From Frankiaceae bacterium (GTDB lineage Bacteria; Actinomycetota; Actinomycetes; Mycobacteriales; SCTD01), in NCBI GenBank assembly GCA_016650445.1, contig JAENVS010000041.1, forward strand, positions 1 to 64,000: DNA of 64,000 bases, written 5' to 3'. This document shows positions 45,397 through 54,726 of this stretch, in pieces. The position numbers and the translations under genes were made by a program. The notes below the pieces were generated by a model. It ran no database searches. It was not told the DNA's origin and saw only the letters and a list, made by a program, of their open reading frames with translations. How positions within the stretch are numbered: the first letter of the stretch is position 1; each line of letters begins with the position of its first letter.

Positions 45397-46658
45397 GAGA
45401 CGCCCCAGAAGCGCTTCACGTGCTCGATGCCATCGAGCAGGGTGTCGATCTCGGCCTCCGTGTTGTAGGCGTACGAAGACGCGCGGGTCGTCGCGGGTAC
45501 GCCGTACCTCTTGCAGACGGGCGCCGCGCAGTGGTGCCCGACGCGGACGGCGATGCCGATCTCGTCGAGTGTCTGCCCGACGTCATGCGGGTGCACGCCG
45601 TCGACGACGAAGGACACGGCTGACCCGCGCGACTCCATGGAGTCGGGGCCGATGACACGCACGCCGCTGATCCGCCGCAGCCCGTCGAGCAACGTCGCCG
45701 TCAGCGCGGCCTCGTGGGCGGCGATCCGGTCCAGCCCGATGGCGCCCAGGTAGTCGCAAGCGGCGGCGAGACCGATGGCCTGGCTGATGGCCGGCGTACC
45801 CGCTTCGAAACGCTCGGGGGCCGGCGCGTACGTCGAGCCCGCCATCTCGACGACCTCGATCATCGACCCACCGCCCATGAACGGCGGCAGCGACGACAGC
45901 AGCTCGTTACGGCCCCACAGCACGCCGACGCCGGTCGGGCCGAGCATCTTGTGGCCGGTGAAGGCGAACAGGTCGACGCCGAGGGCGGCGACGTCGATCG
46001 GCATGTGCGGCACAGACTGCGCCGCGTCGACGACGGTCAGCGCACCGACCGCCTTGGCCATGCGGACGAGCTCGGGCAGCGGGTTCACCGTGCCGAGCAG
46101 GTTGGACTGGTGGACGAAGGCAACCACCTTGGTGCGCTCGGTGATCACGCCGTCGGCCAGGTCGAGGCGGCCGTCGTCGGTCAGCCCGAACCACTTCAGC
46201 GTCGCACCCGTGCGCTCGCACAGCATCTGCCAGGGCACCAGGTTGGAGTGGTGCTCCATCTCGGTGACGACGATCTCGTCGCCGTGGCCGAGCGTCATGG
46301 GTGAGCCGGGGTTGCCGAGGGAGTAGGCGACGAGGTTGAGCGACTCCGTCACGTTCTTGGTGAAGACGACCTCGTCGTGCTGCGCGCCGATGAACGCGGC
46401 GACCGTTGCGCGGGCAGCCTCGTAGGCGGCGGTGGCCTCCTGCGAGAGCGTGTGCACGCCGCGGTGCACGTTGCTGTAGTGCTGCTCGACGAACGCCCGC
46501 TCGGCGTCGAGCACCTGGCGCGGCTTGTGCGTCGACGACGCGTTGTCGAGGTAGACCAGCGGCCGCCCGTTGACCTCGCGCGACAGCACGGCGAAGTCGC
46601 GGCGGATCGCCTCGACGTCGTACGGCGTCGTCGTGAGATCGGGCAGCAAGGTCGTCAT
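45393..46658 (-). CDS. sufS: cysteine desulfurase SufS
   Basis: VYLDNASSTHKPRQVLDA; HHSNLVPWQ; FTGHKMLGPTGVGVLWGR; RVGHHCAAPVCKRYG. Confidence 0.94.
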   Translation of the reverse strand: MTTLLPDLTTTPYDVEAIRRDFAVLSREVNGRPLVYLDNASSTHKPRQVLDAERAFVEQHYSNVHRGVHTLSQEATAAYEAARATVAAFIGAQHDEVVFTKNVTESLNLVAYSLGNPGSPMTLGHGDEIVVTEMEHHSNLVPWQMLCERTGATLKWFGLTDDGRLDLADGVITERTKVVAFVHQSNLLGTVNPLPELVRMAKAVGALTVVDAAQSVPHMPIDVAALGVDLFAFTGHKMLGPTGVGVLWGRNELLSSLPPFMGGGSMIEVVEMAGSTYAPAPERFEAGTPAISQAIGLAAACDYLGAIGLDRIAAHEAALTATLLDGLRRISGVRVIGPDSMESRGSAVSFVVDGVHPHDVGQTLDEIGIAVRVGHHCAAPVCKRYGVPATTRASSYAYNTEAEIDTLLDGIEHVKRFWGVS

Positions 46659-47509
46659 GCCGGTGTCGTCGTCCCGCCGAAGATGGGGCCCGCGGGCAGC
46701 GAGTGCGTCGACGGAGGGCGCGTCGCGGCCAGCTCTGCGCCGTACTTCGTGTAACCGTTCGTCTCGAGCTCGTCAGCGAGCTCGCGACCACCCTCCTCGA
46801 CGATCCGGCCGCCGATGAAGACGTGCACGAAGTCGGGCTGGATGTAGCGCAGGATCCGCGTGTAGTGAGTGATGAGGAGTACGCCGGTGTCACCGGTCGC
46901 GCGCACGCGGTTGACGCCCTCGGACACGACCCGCAGCGCGTCGACGTCCAGGCCCGAGTCGGTCTCGTCGAGGATCGCGATCTTCGGCCGCAGCAGCTCG
47001 AGCTGCAAGATCTCGTGCCGCTTCTTCTCGCCGCCCGAGAAGCCCTCGTTGACCGAGCGGGTGGCGAAGTCGGGGTCCATATCGAGACGCGCCATCGCCT
47101 CCTTCTGCTCCTTGACCCACAGGCGCAGCTTCGGGGCCTCGCCACGGATGGCTGTCGCCGCCGACCGCAGGAAGTTCGAGACGCTGACGCCCGGGACCTC
47201 GACGGGGTACTGCATCGCGAGGAACAGCCCCGCGCGGGCCCGCTCGTCGACCGTCATCGCGAGCACGTCGGCCCCGTCAAGGGTCACCGTGCCCGAGGTG
47301 ACGGTGTACTTCGGGTGCCCGGCGACGGAGTAGGCGAGGGTCGACTTGCCCGATCCGTTGGGACCCATGATCGCGTGCGTCTCGCCGGCGCGGACCGTGA
47401 GGTCGACGCCCTTGAGGATCTCCCGCGGTGCGCCGTCGGCTTCGACGGTGACATGCAGATCACGGATGCTCAGCACAGAGCCTGCGGCTCGATCATTGGG
47501 GACGCTCAC
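46655..47509 (-). CDS. sufC: Fe-S assembly ATPase SufC
   Basis: IMGPNGSGKSTLAYSVAGHPKY; FSGGEKKRHEILQL; DETDSGLDVDALR. Confidence 0.94.
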   Translation of the reverse strand: MSVPNDRAAGSVLSIRDLHVTVEADGAPREILKGVDLTVRAGETHAIMGPNGSGKSTLAYSVAGHPKYTVTSGTVTLDGADVLAMTVDERARAGLFLAMQYPVEVPGVSVSNFLRSAATAIRGEAPKLRLWVKEQKEAMARLDMDPDFATRSVNEGFSGGEKKRHEILQLELLRPKIAILDETDSGLDVDALRVVSEGVNRVRATGDTGVLLITHYTRILRYIQPDFVHVFIGGRIVEEGGRELADELETNGYTKYGAELAATRPPSTHSLPAGPIFGGTTTPA

Positions 47510-47812
47510 TTAGGACTCCAGCTTCACGAGGACGTCGTCGCCCTCGACAGTGACGGGGTAGGTGGCGACGGGCTTCGTCGCGGGCAGGCCGGTCGGCATG
47601 CCGGTGCGCAGGTCGAACCGCGAGCCGTGCAGCCAGCACTCCACGGTGCCGTCCTCGACGTCACCCTCCGAGAGCGAGACGTCGGCGTGCGAGCAGATGT
47701 CGGAGATGGCGAAGACCTCGCCCTGACTGCGGGCGATGCAGATCGGCTTCCCGTCGAGGTCGACGCGCAACGCGCCCTCCTCGGGGATGTCCGACAACGA
47801 ACACGCTCTCAA
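47510..47812 (-). CDS. non-heme Rieske-type ferredoxin of suf operon
   Basis: CSHADVSLSEGDVEDGTVECWLHGSRFDLRTG (CxH...CxxH). Confidence 0.9.
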   Translation of the reverse strand: MRACSLSDIPEEGALRVDLDGKPICIARSQGEVFAISDICSHADVSLSEGDVEDGTVECWLHGSRFDLRTGMPTGLPATKPVATYPVTVEGDDVLVKLES

Positions 47813-49068
47813 AGGGACGTCCTCTCCAGCTCGGCCTCGACGGCGGCGAGCAGCCGCTCCTCGAGGGCGGGTACGCCGATCTGCTGCAGCACCTCGGCGA
47901 AGAAGCCGCGGACGACCATCCGTCGCGCCTCGTCGGCCGGGATGCCGCGGGCCTGCAGGTAGAACAGCTGCTCATCGTCGAACCGTCCGGTCGCGCTGGC
48001 GTGCCCGGCGCCGACGATCTCGCCGGTCTCGATCTCGAGGTTGGGCACGCTGTCCGCGCGCGCCTCGGGCGTGAGCAGCAGGTTGCGGTTGAGCTCGTAG
48101 GTGTCGGTGCCGGTGGCAGCGGCGCGGATCATCACGTCGCCGACCCACACGGTGTGGGCCGAGTCGCCCTGCAGGGCGCCCTTGTAGGTCACGCGGCTGC
48201 GGCAGTTGGGCACGGCGTGGTCGATGAACAGCCGGTGCTCGAGGTGCTGGGCGGCGTCGGCGAAGTAGAGGCCGAGCAGCTCGGCGTCGCCGCCGGTGCC
48301 GGCGTACTCGACGGTCTTGACCAGGCGCACCAGGTCGCCGCCGAGCGTGACGTCCATCGAGCGGGCCTTCGCGTCACGACCGACGCGGATTCCCATGTGC
48401 GAGGAGTGCAGCGTCGTGCGCTCCCACTCCTGCACGCTGACGACGTCGGCCTGCGCGCCGTCACCGACGAGCACGGAGACGCACGCGGCGTAACGGGCAT
48501 CGCCGGTGTGCTCGAGGACGACAGTTGCCTTGGAGAACGCACCGAAGTCGAGGACGACGTGCGCCCAGACGACGTCGGCCTCACCGGTGCCGGAGAGGTG
48601 CAGGACCACCGGCTCGTCGAGCTGTGCTTCGGCCGGGACGCTGACCACGACGGCGCCGTGCGCGCGCGACATGGCGAGCGCCGACAGCCGGTCGACCGGA
48701 GTCGGGACCGTCTGGAGCAGGGCGTCGTCGGCAGCGACCTCGCGCAGCGTCACACCGTCGGGCAGCTCGGTCTTCCACTGCAGCCGGGCGTCGGAGTCGG
48801 CGCCGTCGAGCAGTGGCCGGACGCGATTGAGCGGCGTGAAGCGCCACTCCTCCTCGCGACCGGTGATGGCGGGGAAGGCGTCGGGGTCGCGCGACGTGAT
48901 GCGCTCGGGCCGCACGTCGGCCGGCGAGCGCGGCGTCGACGGCTTGACGTTGGTCGCGATCGATCCGTCGGTGATGCCCCCGGTCTCCCGCAGCGCCTCA
49001 CGCTCGGTGGCGATGACGTCGGCGATCGCTCTCGGAGAGGCGTCAGCAGGGACAGTGCTGCTAGCCAA
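47809..49068 (-). CDS. sufD: Fe-S assembly protein SufD (probable TTG start)
   Basis: LASSTVPADASPRAIADVIATEREAL...; SRVTYKGALQGDSAHTVWVGDV; start overlaps sufB stop. Confidence 0.88.
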   Translation of the reverse strand: MASSTVPADASPRAIADVIATEREALRETGGITDGSIATNVKPSTPRSPADVRPERITSRDPDAFPAITGREEEWRFTPLNRVRPLLDGADSDARLQWKTELPDGVTLREVAADDALLQTVPTPVDRLSALAMSRAHGAVVVSVPAEAQLDEPVVLHLSGTGEADVVWAHVVLDFGAFSKATVVLEHTGDARYAACVSVLVGDGAQADVVSVQEWERTTLHSSHMGIRVGRDAKARSMDVTLGGDLVRLVKTVEYAGTGGDAELLGLYFADAAQHLEHRLFIDHAVPNCRSRVTYKGALQGDSAHTVWVGDVMIRAAATGTDTYELNRNLLLTPEARADSVPNLEIETGEIVGAGHASATGRFDDEQLFYLQARGIPADEARRMVVRGFFAEVLQQIGVPALEERLLAAVEAELERTSL

Positions 49069-51547
49069 CGGAGCCCTCCATCTGGAGCTCGATGAGGCGG
49101 TTGAGCTCCAGTGCGTACTCCATCGGCAGCTCGCGGGCGATCGGCTCGACGAAGCCGCGCACGACCATCGCCATCGCCTCGTCCTCGGCCAGGCCACGGC
49201 TCATCAGGTAGAAGAGCTGGTCCTCGCCGACCTTGCTGACCGTCGCCTCGTGACCCATCGACACGTCGTCCTCGCGGACGTCGACGTAGGGATAGGTATC
49301 GCTGCGGCTGATGGTGTCGACGAGGAGCGCGTCGCACTTCACATTGGCCTTGCTGCCGTGCGCACCTTCCTGCACCTGCACAAGACCTCGGTACGACGTG
49401 CGTCCGCCACCGCGGGCGACCGACTTGCTGACGATGTTCGACGTGGTGTGCGGCGCGGCGTGCACCATCTTCGCGCCAGCGTCCTGATGCTGGCCGGCAC
49501 CCGCAAATGCCACCGACAAGGTCTCACCGGACGCGCGCTCGCCGAGTAGGTAGCACGCGGGGTACTTCATCGTGACCTTCGACCCGATGTTCCCATCGAC
49601 CCATTCCATCCGGCCGCCCTCGTGCACCGCGGTGCGCTTGGTGACGAGGTTGTAGACGTTGTTGGACCAGTTCTGGATGGTCGTGTAGCGGACGTGCGCG
49701 TCCTTCTTCACGATGATCTCGACGACCGCGGAGTGCAGCGAGTCGCTGCTGTAGATCGGCGCGGTGCAGTTATGAACCGCGAAGCCGTAGGCGAGGTAGC
49801 TGTCCGGAGCCTCAACGTCGAGGTTGTAGACCGGCTCCTCGATCTGCTCGATCGCGCGCTTCTTGATGGGGACGAGGAAGTAAGGGCCAGCGTCGCGGAC
49901 CTGGCGGGGTCCGCTACCGCCCTCCGTCCACTGGACCTGCCAGAGGTCCTGGCGCATGACCTGACGCCCAAGGATCTCGCCAGGCCCGCCAGGACGCCGT
50001 AGCTCCATAGTCGCGAACGTGCCGAGTCGCGCCAAGATGGCCTGCAGCTGCAGTGCCCAGATGCGCGACGTGGTGTGCACCCGGGTCCAGTCACCGCCGC
50101 CGCGACGAATGCGGTTGCCGTCACCGTTGACGTACGTCGTGACCAGCTCGGCCAGCAGCAGCGGGTTCTGCCCCATCACCTCGGCCGACAGCATCTTCTT
50201 CGATGAGCCGGTGCCGACGTGGTCGAGCATGGCGCGATAACCGGCCTTGGAATACACCAGGACGCGGGCGGAGTGCTTGTGCTCCTCGATGAGGACCGAG
50301 CTCTTGGCGTCCCACAGGCGCTTGCAGAGCTGCTGGACCTCCTCGACGTAGTCGACCTCGTCCATGTGGAAGGAGAAGACCAGTGACTCGCAGCCGTTGG
50401 TGAGGGCGGCGTTGCCCTCGGCGAGGTAGTAACCCGCCAACCGCAGGAAGTCCTCCGACATAACCGTGCGGGCGGGGATGGGCTGCGGCTTCGGGAAGAC
50501 CAGGAAGTCGCCCTCGTGCACGTCCTTGGCGGGCACCCACTGCGGCGTACCGGCCTTCAGCCGTGCCGAGTCGACCTCCGGCATCCAGTTGTTGCGCGGT
50601 GCACGCGAGACCAAAGCCTCGCTGCGCGGGATGACCAGCAGCGGGTGCTCACCGGTCACCTCGAAGCTGTTGCCCGGCGACAGCGGTGTGAACGCAAACA
50701 GCTCGCCGCGGAAGTCGCGCATCTGCGTGGCCTGGACGCGGTGCGGCTCACCGTCGTCGGACAGCACGAAGTCGCCGACCTCGATCTGTTCGATCGCCTT
50801 CCATGAGCCATCGGACATCGCGATGAGCTGGCCGGCCGTCAGGCAGCCCTCGACGTAGTGCACCGAGGAGCCCTCATCGGCGATGATCAGCGTCCGCTCG
50901 AACTGGCCCATGTTCTCGGTGTTGATCCGGAAGTAGGCCTGCAGCGGGATGTCGACCTTCACGCCAGGCGGCACGTAGATGAAGGACCCACCGGACCACA
51001 CTGCAGTGTTCAGCGCGGCGAACTTGTTGTCACCCACCGGGATGACGCTGCCGAAGTACTCGCGGAACATCTCAGGCTGCTCACGCAGTGCGGTGTCGGT
51101 GTCGAGGAAGAGCACGCCCTTGTCCTCGAGGTCCTGCCGGATCGAGTGGTAGACGACCTCGGACTCGTACTGCGCGGCCACACCGGCAACGAGGCGCTGC
51201 TTCTCGGCCTCGGGGATCCCGAGCTTGTCGTAGGTGTTCTTGATGTCGGCCGGCAACTCATCCCACGTGGTGGCCTGCTTCTCGCTGGAGCGCACGAAGT
51301 ACTTGATGTTGTCGAAGTCGATCCCGGACAGGTCACCGCCCCACGTGGGCATGGGCTTCTTGGTGAAGAGCTTCAGCCCCTTGAGACGCATCGCGAGCAT
51401 CCACTCGGGCTCGTCCTTCTTCGCCGAGATGTCACGAACGACGTCCTCCGATAGACCGCGCTTCGCGTTGGAGCCGGCGACGTCGGAGTCGGCCCAGCCG
51501 AACTTGTAGTTGCCAAGCCCCTCGAGCTGGTCGGGGGTCGTCGTCAT
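49061..51547 (-). CDS. sufB: Fe-S assembly scaffold SufB precursor containing an intein
   Basis: N-extein MTTTPDQLEGLGNYKFGWADSDVAG...SSVHYVEG; C-extein CTAPIYSSDSLHSAVVEIIVKKDAHVRYTTIQNW...; 828 aa. Confidence 0.95.
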   Translation of the reverse strand: MTTTPDQLEGLGNYKFGWADSDVAGSNAKRGLSEDVVRDISAKKDEPEWMLAMRLKGLKLFTKKPMPTWGGDLSGIDFDNIKYFVRSSEKQATTWDELPADIKNTYDKLGIPEAEKQRLVAGVAAQYESEVVYHSIRQDLEDKGVLFLDTDTALREQPEMFREYFGSVIPVGDNKFAALNTAVWSGGSFIYVPPGVKVDIPLQAYFRINTENMGQFERTLIIADEGSSVHYVEGCLTAGQLIAMSDGSWKAIEQIEVGDFVLSDDGEPHRVQATQMRDFRGELFAFTPLSPGNSFEVTGEHPLLVIPRSEALVSRAPRNNWMPEVDSARLKAGTPQWVPAKDVHEGDFLVFPKPQPIPARTVMSEDFLRLAGYYLAEGNAALTNGCESLVFSFHMDEVDYVEEVQQLCKRLWDAKSSVLIEEHKHSARVLVYSKAGYRAMLDHVGTGSSKKMLSAEVMGQNPLLLAELVTTYVNGDGNRIRRGGGDWTRVHTTSRIWALQLQAILARLGTFATMELRRPGGPGEILGRQVMRQDLWQVQWTEGGSGPRQVRDAGPYFLVPIKKRAIEQIEEPVYNLDVEAPDSYLAYGFAVHNCTAPIYSSDSLHSAVVEIIVKKDAHVRYTTIQNWSNNVYNLVTKRTAVHEGGRMEWVDGNIGSKVTMKYPACYLLGERASGETLSVAFAGAGQHQDAGAKMVHAAPHTTSNIVSKSVARGGGRTSYRGLVQVQEGAHGSKANVKCDALLVDTISRSDTYPYVDVREDDVSMGHEATVSKVGEDQLFYLMSRGLAEDEAMAMVVRGFVEPIARELPMEYALELNRLIELQMEGSVG
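49769..50845 (-). mobile_element. SufB intein with LAGLIDADG-type homing endonuclease motifs
   Basis: In-frame 359 codons: CLTAGQLIAMSDGSWKAIEQIEVGDFVLSDDG...GEHPLLVI...LRLAGYYLAEGNA...LLLAELVTTYVNGDGN...EEPVYNLDVEAPDSYLAYGFAVHN followed by Cys. Confidence 0.93.
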
Positions 51548-52185
51548 GACGTGGGCCTTCCGGTTGGGATGAACGTGGTGCACACGCCATCGCCGTGGGC
51601 GATGGTCGCGAGCCGCTGGACGTGGACGCCGAGCAGGCGCCCGAGGGCCGCCGTCTCCGCGTCGCAGAGCTGGGGGAACTCGGCCGCCGCGTGCTGCACC
51701 GGGCAGTGGTGCTGGCAGAGCTGGATCCCAGCGCCCTGCGCGTGCACGGTGGCGGCGTAGCCGTCGGCCGTCAGTGCGGCGGCGAGTGCGGCCGGCCGGT
51801 CCTCGGCCGTTGCGACGTCGGCGAAGCGCGCCTCGAGCTCGGCAGCCCGCGTCTGGGCGAACACCTCTACGGCATGCGTGCCCATGAACCGCAGCGCGCT
51901 CGTGGCCAGGTCGTCGTACGCGCTCGGACCGGCGGCGTGCCCCGCGTCGGTGAGGGCGTAGAGGCGGGCGGGCCGGCCGCGCTTGACCGCACGCAGGCGC
52001 GGGGTCCGCGTCGTGAGGGTGCCGTCGGCGAGCAGCGCGTCGAGGTGCCGGCGTACCGCAGCGACGGTCAGCCCGGTGCGCTCCGCAAGCGTGGCGGCGG
52101 TGCTCGGCCCGAGGTCGAGCAGGAGCGTGCGGACCCGGTCGCGGGTCCGCCCGTCCGTGCTCGGCAGGGCGCTCACGCTTTTCAC
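51544..52185 (-). CDS. sufR: SufR-like Fe-S-binding transcriptional regulator
   Basis: HTH (TLAERTGLTVAAVRRHLDALLADG) and C-terminal Cys cluster LCQHHCPVQHAAAEFPQLCDAE; upstream of sufB. Confidence 0.85.
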   Translation of the reverse strand: MKSVSALPSTDGRTRDRVRTLLLDLGPSTAATLAERTGLTVAAVRRHLDALLADGTLTTRTPRLRAVKRGRPARLYALTDAGHAAGPSAYDDLATSALRFMGTHAVEVFAQTRAAELEARFADVATAEDRPAALAAALTADGYAATVHAQGAGIQLCQHHCPVQHAAAEFPQLCDAETAALGRLLGVHVQRLATIAHGDGVCTTFIPTGRPTS

Positions 52186-52360
52186 AACAACATTGTCGCC
52201 TAAATGCTGTCCCGCGTCGAACCCGGGTCCCCTCAGGCCCCAGATCCGGACAGATGACTGCCAGTTCTCGCGCATGTTCGAGCGGCCACGCGGGGCCGTG
52301 CGCCGGGACAGGTCAGACTGGCAGTGATCTGTCCGCGGACGGGTGCCTAGGGTTGGTGGC

Positions 52361-53245
52361 ATGGCCTCCCCTGCGCTCGAGGTGGCGGGCCTGGTCAAGC
52401 GGTACGCCGGCCGACCGGTCGTCGACGGGCTGTCGTTCAGCGTGCAACCCGCCACCGTCCTGGCGCTGCTGGGACCCAACGGTGCCGGCAAGACCACGAC
52501 GGTGGAGATCTGCGAGGGCTTTCGCCGGCCCGACACCGGGACCGTCCGCGTGCTGGGGCTCGACCCCCGCGACCAGGCGCTGAGACCGCGGGTCGGCGTC
52601 ATGCCGCAGTCCGGTGGGGCCTACCCCAGCCTCCGGACCGAGGAGATGCTGCGGCTTGTCGCGTCGTACGCCGCCACTCCTCTCGACGTCGACGACATCC
52701 TGGAGCGGCTGGCGCTCACAGAGGTGAGACGGACGTCGTACCGCCGGTTGTCGGGCGGGCAGCAGCAGCGGCTCTCGCTCGCGTTGGCAATCGTGGGCCG
52801 GCCGGAGCTGGTCTTCCTCGACGAGCCCACCGCGGGGCTCGACCCGCAGGCGCGGCACACGACGTGGGTGCTCATCGAGGCGCTGCGCCGCGACGGGGTG
52901 ACGGTCGTGCTCACGACCCATCTGCTCGACGAGGCCGAGCGGCTGGCCGACGACGTCGTCATGATCGACGCCGGCCGGGTGGTCGCCGCCGGCACCGTGG
53001 CCGAGCTCACCAGCGCAAACAACGAGCTGCGCTTCCGGGCCGTACCCGCGCTCGACCTCGGCGACTTGCCGGGTGCCCGCGAGGAGGCACCAGGTCACTA
53101 CGTCCTGGCCGGACCGGTGAACCCCCAGCGCATCGCCGACGTCACGGCCTGGTGCGCGCGGCACGGCGTCCTCGTCGAGGACCTGCGCAGCCACAGCCTC
53201 GAAGACGTGTTCCTCGAGCTGACCGGCAAGCAGGCGCGCACGTGA
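52361..53245 (+). CDS. ABC transporter ATP-binding protein
   Basis: LLGPNGAGKTTTVEICEGF; LSGGQQQRLSLALAIVGRPELVFLDEPTAGLDP. Confidence 0.94.
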   Translation: MASPALEVAGLVKRYAGRPVVDGLSFSVQPATVLALLGPNGAGKTTTVEICEGFRRPDTGTVRVLGLDPRDQALRPRVGVMPQSGGAYPSLRTEEMLRLVASYAATPLDVDDILERLALTEVRRTSYRRLSGGQQQRLSLALAIVGRPELVFLDEPTAGLDPQARHTTWVLIEALRRDGVTVVLTTHLLDEAERLADDVVMIDAGRVVAAGTVAELTSANNELRFRAVPALDLGDLPGAREEAPGHYVLAGPVNPQRIADVTAWCARHGVLVEDLRSHSLEDVFLELTGKQART

Positions 53246-54018
53246 CCACGTGGGCGCCCGGCGCGCTGGCGCCACGGCCGGGCGCGGCGACGACCACCCG
53301 GATGCTCGCAGCGCAGACGAAGGCCGAGCTCACCCTTGTCCTGCGCAACGGCGAGCAACTGCTGCTGACCCTCGTGATCCCGCTCGGGCTGCTGCTGGTG
53401 CTCACGAAGGTCGACTTCGTGACCGTGCCCGACGGTCGTGACCGCGTCGGCTTCTTCGTCCCCGGCGTCATCGCGCTGGCGGTGATGTCGACGGCGTTCA
53501 CCGGCCAGGCGATCGGCGTCGGCTTCGAGCGCCAGTACGGCGTGCTGAAGCGGCTCGGCGCGACGCCGCTCCCCCGGCACGTCCTGCTCGGCGCAAAGAC
53601 CCTGGCGGTGCTCGTCGTCGAGCTCCTGCAGCTCGGGCTCATCTGCGCCGTCGGCCTGCTCCTCGGCTGGGACCCGGACGGGTCGGCGGCCGCGGCACTG
53701 CTGCTGGTGGCGCTCGGCACCGCGGCGTTCAGTGGTCTCGGTCTGCTGCTGGGCGGCACGCTGCGCGGGCTGACGACACTCGCCGCGGCCAACCTGCTGT
53801 GGTTCGTGCTGCTCGTGCTCGGCGGCGTGCTGTTCCCGCTGTCGCACTTCGGCGCCGCCGAGGCCGTGCTCCAGCTCCTGCCGACCGCGGCGCTCTCGGA
53901 CGGCCTGCGCCAGGTGCTGCAGGGCGGTTCCGGCCTTCCGCTTTCCGACGTACTGGCCCTCGTGGTCTGGGCCGTCCTCAGCCTCGCCGCAGCAAGCCGC
54001 TTGTTCCGCTGGGAGTGA
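53242..54018 (+). CDS. ABC-2 type transporter permease
   Basis: Multiple TM segments; GFFVPGVIALAVMSTAFTGQAIGVGFERQYGVLKRLGATPLPR. Confidence 0.9.
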   Translation: MTTWAPGALAPRPGAATTTRMLAAQTKAELTLVLRNGEQLLLTLVIPLGLLLVLTKVDFVTVPDGRDRVGFFVPGVIALAVMSTAFTGQAIGVGFERQYGVLKRLGATPLPRHVLLGAKTLAVLVVELLQLGLICAVGLLLGWDPDGSAAAALLLVALGTAAFSGLGLLLGGTLRGLTTLAAANLLWFVLLVLGGVLFPLSHFGAAEAVLQLLPTAALSDGLRQVLQGGSGLPLSDVLALVVWAVLSLAAASRLFRWE

Positions 54019-54071
54019 CCGGTGGCCAGCGACATCCGGCCCTCTTCGCTGCCCGTGTCGACGACAGGCTC

Positions 54072-54133
54072 GATCAACGCCGGTGAAGGTCACCGCCTAG
54101 CCGGGGATCTGGTGACTTTTCCTGGCGTTGATC
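54072..54133. terminator. long intergenic palindrome between convergent genes (bidirectional terminator or REP-like element)
   Basis: GATCAACGCC (54072-54081) / GGCGTTGATC (54124-54133) perfect arms; inner GTCACC/GGTGAC; about 23-bp imperfect hairpin with 16-nt loop. Confidence 0.6.
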
Positions 54134-54725
54134 ACGGGCGCGGGTCGCGCCACATCGGGGTGATGACCGGGCAGCCGGCGGGCAACGGGAACAGCGGCAT
54201 CGGCACGAAGCCGTGCCGCTCGTAGAACGCGATGTTGCGCGGGTTACTGCTCTCCAGGTACGCCGGCAGACCCTCGGCGTCGCAGCGATCCAGCACCGGC
54301 GACAGCAGCGTCGGGCCGACGCCCAACCCGCGCGCCTCGGGCACGCAGCCGACCGCTTCGAGGTACCAGTGCGGCTGCTTCGGGTGGTGTTTCTCGACCC
54401 GCGTCAGCAGCCGGAGCGAGCGCCCGACGTTGGGCCCGAACGCGCGCAGCAGTCGCGGGCCGTTGCGCAGTACGTCGACTGTCGGCGCCTTCCACTGATC
54501 CGGCGGCCGCCAGATCGACGCTCCTCGGGATGCCGGGTCGAGCACCAGTTGCGCATCCGACGTGCGGTCGGCCGCTTCGGCGAAGGCGCGAAAGACCATG
54601 GTGAGCCGACGCTCGAGGTCGGACCGCCCCGCCATGAGCCAGCCAAAGACCGGGTCCGTCGTGAAGGCCCGACCCAGCACCGACCCGACGAAACGCGGAT
54701 CGACCGCCGTGTCGGCGGACGTCAC
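54132..54725 (-). CDS. GNAT family N-acetyltransferase
   Basis: WYLEAVGCVPEARGLGVGPTLLSPVLDRCDAEGLPAYLESSNPRNIAFYERHGF. Confidence 0.88.
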   Translation of the reverse strand: MTSADTAVDPRFVGSVLGRAFTTDPVFGWLMAGRSDLERRLTMVFRAFAEAADRTSDAQLVLDPASRGASIWRPPDQWKAPTVDVLRNGPRLLRAFGPNVGRSLRLLTRVEKHHPKQPHWYLEAVGCVPEARGLGVGPTLLSPVLDRCDAEGLPAYLESSNPRNIAFYERHGFVPMPLFPLPAGCPVITPMWRDPRP

Positions 54726-54726
54726 G

